Notes under the pieces: model-generated
What the model was told of the DNA's origin: nothing
The model's input: the letters and a program-made list of their open reading frames with translations, nothing else
Databases searched by the model: none
Shown: piece after piece, positions 58,557 through 64,000 of the stretch
Numbering within the stretch: the stretch's first letter is position 1
How the letters are laid out: every line of letters starts with the position of its first letter
Position numbers and translations under genes: made by a program
NCBI GenBank assembly: GCA_006176705.1
Contig: QRFJ01003348.1
Coordinates: forward strand, 62,001-126,000
Length of the DNA stretch: 64,000 nt
From: Cocos nucifera
Lineage: Eukaryota; Streptophyta; Magnoliopsida; Arecales; Arecaceae
Direction of reading: 5' to 3'

Positions 58557-58573
58557 TGGTATCAAAGTCGAGG
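58557..58573 (+). promoter_or_regulatory. primer binding site after LTR3
   Basis: TGGTATCAAAGTCGAGG, two bases after the LTR end; worn tRNA-iMet type. Confidence 0.6.
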
Positions 58574-59749
58574 TTGATTATTACATGATGATGTGAGCAT
58601 GTTTAGATTATCTCTTAGATTAGATCTATCACGCTACCACTTATCAACCCCTCCAACTTAGTCATTGCTAGTCCCTAGCAATGTTTTATTTTAATACCAT
58701 ATTTCAATAAGATTATCTATCACAAAGATAAAATCTAGGACTAAAGATCAAAAAGTTTAGAAAATACTACTAACTAAGCATTGAGCTTCAGAAGCAAATT
58801 TTCAGTCAATATAATTAAAAACTTTTTTAGAGTACATCAAGGATCTATAGCACTTATGTTCATGATGACTAACTTTAGCATTTCAATATTAAATTAAAAG
58901 AATGAAGGTATCTTCTCTTATCACCTATTTTGGTCAATTTTCTATACATTCTCAATTTTATACTCATGAATTAAGGTAGCTTTCACACTGCCTTTCTCAT
59001 TTTTTTTCTCTTTTTTTTTGTGCTGAGCATCCTGGCCTTTCCTTCACCATTTTACATGAATTTTTACACTTGACCTAGGTGCAGAGACCTAGTTACTAGG
59101 CTTTAGGCAATCCACATATTACTCTATCTTGTGCACTTTATTTTTAGGCAGTAGCTCTTTTCTTAAATTTAAGTTTTTTTGATAGAATGTATATTAACTA
59201 TCAATTTTTGTGATAATTGATCCTCGTGTTGGCCTTATAATCAATATCTACTTGTCTTGTTAGTGTGCATGTGCAATTAAAAGTGCTAATAATCTTTTTG
59301 TGAACCTAAGTAGGCTGCTAAAGTTTGACCAACTATCTACTTCTTTAATCATTTACATTCATTAGCAAATAATTTCATCTTTTATACTTATCAGTTTATC
59401 TTGCTCAAGATTTTCTTCTTAACACATGATTTTTTTTTTTTTTTAAACTTATTCTACATTGTCTTAAAGGAGAAGAAAATAAAGGGTGCAATAAAAGATA
59501 AGGAAGGAATAACCTGATTTGGTTCAGTCTGGTTCTTTAGAGCCTTTAAAATTTTTGCTTGAGCTCTCATTGATTTTTCTCTACAAAAATTAAAAAATAC
59601 ACACCAAGCAGTAAAGAGCAACTACAATTATTGAAAAATAAAAGCAAAGAAAATGATCAAAACTAAAAGAAAAGAAACAACCTATCTAGTAGTTTCTGAT
59701 TTATAGTCTTAGCTTGACTTTCTTTGAGTTCTAAAGTGATCAATCTGAT

Positions 59750-62041
59750 GCACTTCAATTGGAATACTTCGTGTTTGATTGAGTCCTCTTCATTTGAATT
59801 GCTCATTTATAGTCTCAACCTATTTCTACAGAATTCTCTATAATGTATTGTCAATAATATCAATTAGAAATAAGTTTGATTATCATCAGTTTGTTTTAGT
59901 ATCTTTTGAAAACGTTAAAAGCAACTTGTTCATCTTGGGACTCTAAGAATTAATTTTCTTGTTGACATCTATTAAAGCTCCCCAGTAGCTAAAAAGGGGT
60001 CTCCCTAAAATAAGGGACTCATAATCTTCTTTCATATCAAGAATAATAAAATCAATAGGAAATAAATAAACTTGTTTACCCTTATCAAGACATCCTCCAC
60101 TATACCTCTTGGATATTTAATGGATCTATCGGCTAATTGAAGAGTATAGTGGTAGGCTTTGGTTCTCCTAGACTCAGCTTCCTGAAATAGAAAAAGGTAT
60201 GAGATTAAGCTTGTCCTAATCACATAAAACTTTATCAAACAACAATCACCAATAATGCAGGGGATAGTAAAACTTCTGGATCTTTTAACTTCTATGGTAA
60301 TTTATTTTGAAAGTATTGCTAAGGATTCTTCATTTCAAATTTATTCTCACATGCTCCCAGCTTTTTCTTATTTGTTAAGATTTCTTTGAGAAACTTGGCA
60401 TACCAGGGCATTTGAGTAATAGCATCTACAAAAGGAATATTAATATGTAAATTCTTTAGAATTTTGAAAAGTTAGAAAATTTTTTATCTGGATGCTATTT
60501 ATCTCTCTAGGAATGGTAGTGGCGGCACGTAGGGCTTCACATTTGGATCAGCAAATCGTATACCTGAAGACTATCCATCTACTGGTTGTTTTGGTGACTG
60601 ACGAATTTTAGTTTGATGGTTCTTTATTTGTAGTTAGCTCTTCAGTCTCATTCTTCTGATGTGGCTCCTCCAGCTTTATACCACTTCTTAGGGTGATAGC
60701 ATTGACTTGCTCCCTTGGATTTGTCTCCATATTGCTTGGCAAGGATCCTTGAGGTCTCTCGAAGATTATCTTAGCCATTTGACCTATTTGCATCTCCAAG
60801 TTTTGATTACTGCTGTTTGTCCTATCTAAGTTTGACTCCAAATTTTTTGATTAGTGTTCTTGATTTTGCATAAATTTGAGCATCAGCTCTTACATGTTGG
60901 ACTTTTTTCGGTACTTGAAATCCTGGGGGTGGCTGTTGTGCTACATTTTGATTGCTCCTGAGAAATTTGGGTGCTGCCTCCATCCTTGATTGTATGTGTT
61001 GGAGTAGGGATTGTTTATTGCGCCTAAAAAATTACCATATAAATTAGCTGTATCAGTTGTTTTAGCAAAGGATTACCTGTCTGGCAATTGCTCGTATCAT
61101 GTCCTCCTCCACATAGATCATAAGTAATGCTCTGAATATGCACAGCTGTTCTCTTTAAGTTGTTGACTTCGGCTTTAAGGGCTGCATTTTCAGCTAATAA
61201 GGTTGGCACGCAATCTACTCCTGCACAGCTACTAGTCTTTTTTGGCATCATACGTTCTATCTATCATTGATAGCTATTTGATGCCATCTCATCGATTAGA
61301 TCGAAGCTTCTTCTCCATTTTTTGATTATGGTTTCCTCTTGTTGCTGCATCAATCATAGAACGATTAGTAGGAGATAAACCATTATAGAAGTTTGTACCT
61401 GAAGCATACGGTAGTTGATGATGTGGACATCTCCTCAGTAATTCTTTGAAATGCTTCCAAGCCTCATATAATGTCTCCATATCCATCTGCTAAAGGAAGT
61501 GATATCGTTGCGCATCTTTGGTAGTCTGGAAGTGGAAAGTACTTGGTAAGAATTTTTGGGCTAGGACATCCAAGTTGTAATTGAAACCTGAGGAGAGAAT
61601 GAAGCCAACTCTTAGCTTTGTCCATAAGAGAAAGAAAATAATCTTAATCTAATAGCATCATCCGACACCCATTAATTTTAAAGTATCGCAAAAATAAGAA
61701 AAATTAGAATATGGCATTCGGTCATCATGACATGGTCCACTGAATTGGACAGTTGATTGAATCATTTGGATCATCATCGATTTTATTTCAAAATTGTTTG
61801 CTCGTATAGGCGATCTCCTGATGCTCGAAGCTGCATCAACTATAGATGGTGTGATATAATCATTTAATGGATGATGTACTAGTCGAATAGCTTCATGCTG
61901 TCCTTCGGTCGCCATATCCAATCTTAGATTGATGTCGTTAGGATCTTCAGCTACCATATTTTTTTCTTGTTGTAGTCTTCTAATGATCCTTTCAATTTTT
62001 GGATCTAAAGATAGTAAGTTACTATGTCCAGTACATGTCAT
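59750..62041 (-). pseudogene. gypsy gag and protease (G2), heavily frameshifted
   Basis: The same gene set as G1 in fragments: MTCTGHSNLLSLDPKIERII (62041), MDMETLYEAWKHFKELLRRC (about 61486), CGGGHDTSNCQ (about 61110), LEMQIGQMAKIIFERPQGSL (about 60790) and QLADRSIKYPRGIVEDVLIR (about 60130). Indels occur every 30-100 bases, far more than substitutions, which is unlike normal decay and suggests sequencing error. Confidence 0.8.
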
Positions 62042-62157
62042 GCAATGATAAAAAAAATTTAAAATAATAAAAATTAAAAATAAATTTCTAAAGTAAAGCT
62101 AGGATCAAAATTTTAATATTATTTTAGACATAATTCCTAACAACGGCACCAAAAACT

Positions 62158-63857
62158 TGATGCGTGCTAATTTATAGCTATGGTAAGTGCACCAGTCGAT
62201 CAAGTAATAAAGTGAATGAGTAGAGTATCATTCCTAGAGGATTGGAAAATAAGTACTAAAAAGCTCTTTCCTATGCTTTATATTTAGAGATCATTTATGA
62301 GNNNNNNNNNNNNNNNNNNNNNNNNNAATAAAAATTAAAGAACAAAATAAAAAATAATTATTTTTTTTTTTTAAGAAAATAGAGAGAGTATAAATTATTA
62401 GGGTTTTAAACTCAAGGTAATGGATTACTAAGGCAATCGATTCACCAACTCAGTCAATACAATATTCAGATTTTTAGATTAATTTTATTTTATGTGACGG
62501 TGGAGTCTCCTAATTTATTCACTACCAGGCACAGCAAAACTATTAATATTTATTAATTATCCTTTGGTCTAGGTGTAATTTAAATAAATATTAATAAATT
62601 AGGTTTTGTGAAACCCTCTAATTAAAATACGCTGCATCCAAAGCGTACTAAAATTTTTGCATGCATATGAATTCTAATTTGATTCATAATACAAGGTATA
62701 TAATCAAGAAGCATTAACATAGATGTACTTGGTCCGTAACATCTATGTTCATCAGATCAATTAGAAGATGGCCAGTAATCTAAAAGCATTAAGATCAAAT
62801 TTATATATTCCTCATGAATAAAATTTAAAAATAAATCATACTAAATATTGCATCAAAAGAGTGGCTACACCTTAGCCTTAGTAAAAGAAAATTTAGTTCA
62901 TGATAACAAGTTCAAAAATAGCAAATAAAATAAAAAGCATAGAGAAATTAGACTGTTTGATTACTGAAATTGATTATCTGCTGCTCTTGATGTGGAGAAC
63001 TTAGTGAAGATGAAGAGGCTCCTTAATCGATGTCTTGATCATCGAAAGAAATCAAAAATCCTTTTTGATTTTCTTACAAATCACTCTTCTCTTTCTACCT
63101 CTCTTCTCTCTCTTTCTCTCTCTCTCTTTTCTCCCTCTCTCTCTCTCTATTTCTCTCTTTCTCCCCATCTCTCTCTCTGTCTCTCTCTGATTATTTTGAT
63201 TCACGATAGAAGTAGGTTTTTTTTATAGATGAAGAGTTTGATTTACCCCAAAATCCATCAAAAATTAGGTTTAAGACTCCTAAAACAACTCAAATTAAGA
63301 TCTGGATAATTCTTCCCGTTAGATGTTGATCTAATGGTCCAAAAATCACTCAAAAATCTCTTAAAATTACCCAGATCAAGTTGATTTTAATGCTAGCCAT
63401 TGGATCAACCAAAATTCCCAAATTGCCCTCCATGGATCATGCATGAGCCCGATGTTGTGTGGACCACCGCATTCTTTAGCCAATCAGAGCGCACCTCTTG
63501 CTGTGAAATTCTCGAAATACCCTCCGATTAGTCACCGTGTGCCACGAAAAATGCTGACGTCAGCATTGCATCGGCGGGTTGGTTTGCTGTTTCGATCAAA
63601 CCAGGCTGAACCGCTGAACCGATTTTTTGAACCGGTTTGAACCAAACTAGTTTTTTTTTTTTTTTTTGAAATTCAATTCTGGGCTCGTTTGAAGTCCGTT
63701 TTGTTTGAAATTTATTTTATCTGAATCAAAAAAAATAAGATCTTTAATTGGTGGCCTTCTTTCCTATATAAGATTAATAAAAATATTAATTTCTAAAAAA
63801 TAGATTAATTTATTTTATAATTTAATACTTTTATTAGTATATTTTTACCACTTATCA
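62158..63857 (-). repeat. 5' LTR of G2
   Basis: Near-identical to 55956-57660, sharing its private segments rather than those of 50734-52383. It contains the N gap. Confidence 0.88.
62302..62326. other. assembly gap (25 N)
   Basis: 25 unknown bases. By alignment to 56095-56115 very little sequence is missing, so the gap size is nominal. Confidence 0.97.
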
Positions 63858-64000
63858 TGTGTCACCCTCCTTTCTATTTTTTCTCTATTTATCATGGTAA
63901 AAAAGAGAAGATTTTGTGCAATTTTCTTAGATGGTCCATGCCAAAATTATTGGAGGGGGCCCAAGAGTTGGGCGCCCTTTGTCTTGCCCAAATTGGACAT
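63858..64000 (+). repeat. repeat of G1's host flank (LTR3 right part)
   Basis: All 143 bases to the window end equal 57661-57803 exactly by eye. Confidence 0.93.

Larger units (their letters stand above)
58635..63857 (-). mobile_element. second gypsy copy G2, lacking one LTR (possible duplicate of G1)
   Basis: Begins inside the last 12 bases of the 3' LTR (TACCACTTATCA), then the full interior collinear with G1, then a complete 5' LTR (62158-63857). It has many single-base gains and losses against G1, concentrated in the interior, and a 25-N gap. The flank after it is identical to the flank after G1. It is therefore not an independent insertion. Confidence 0.85.

Overview
This is repeat-dominated plant nuclear DNA, very probably from a monocot; a palm is my best guess from the look of the elements, which is inference only. 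I see no rRNA, tRNA, CRISPR, organelle or bacterial signal. Almost the whole window is nested LTR retrotransposons around a CACTA DNA transposon. The only host-gene traces are in a pocket at about 41.3-44.9 kb.

Layout. 1-5293: a Ty1/copia element (A, minus strand) cut by the window start, with gag, a long leader, a tRNA-iMet primer site and its 2.3 kb 5' LTR. 5294-7823: an older copia LTR (LTR1, minus) into which A inserted. 7824-9230 and 22532-24376: two pieces of one CACTA (En/Spm) transposon, split by a 13.3 kb Ty3/gypsy Tat-type element (T, plus, 9231-22531). T has two 1008 bp LTRs, decayed gag-pol with a second RNase H, a 117 bp tandem repeat and a spliced antisense gene. 24377-27579: the 3' part of a second Tat element (U), whose antisense gene is interrupted by the CACTA. 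27580-30500: an old copia gag/protease remnant (X, minus) with a 5'-truncated LINE and its 20 bp target duplication.

30903-41273: a structurally complete copia element (B, minus; same family as A) with LTRs, primer site, polypurine tract, gag, protease, integrase, RT, RNase H and a perfect GAGAT target duplication. Its frames are broken. 41279-44900: low-repeat pocket with a 174-codon membrane-protein-like ORF and a broken alpha-expansin 3' exon. 44900-45970: GC-rich, LTR-like DNA.

45971-58635: two related copia LTRs (LTR2 and LTR3, plus), each followed by a primer site. LTR3 is split by a complete gypsy element (G1, minus, 50734-57660, TGTGT duplication) that carries gag and protease but no RT or integrase. 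58635-64000: a second, indel-rich copy of G1's interior, right LTR and the same host flank, with a 25-N gap. It is either a tandem duplication or an assembly artefact.

The inferred order of events is old copia LTRs and Tat U, then CACTA into U, then LTR1 and T into CACTA, then A into LTR1. B and G1 are separate later insertions. The most interesting unit is the antisense gene, with two recognisable intron positions, in both Tat elements. I found nothing that is clearly a new biological system beyond transposon biology.
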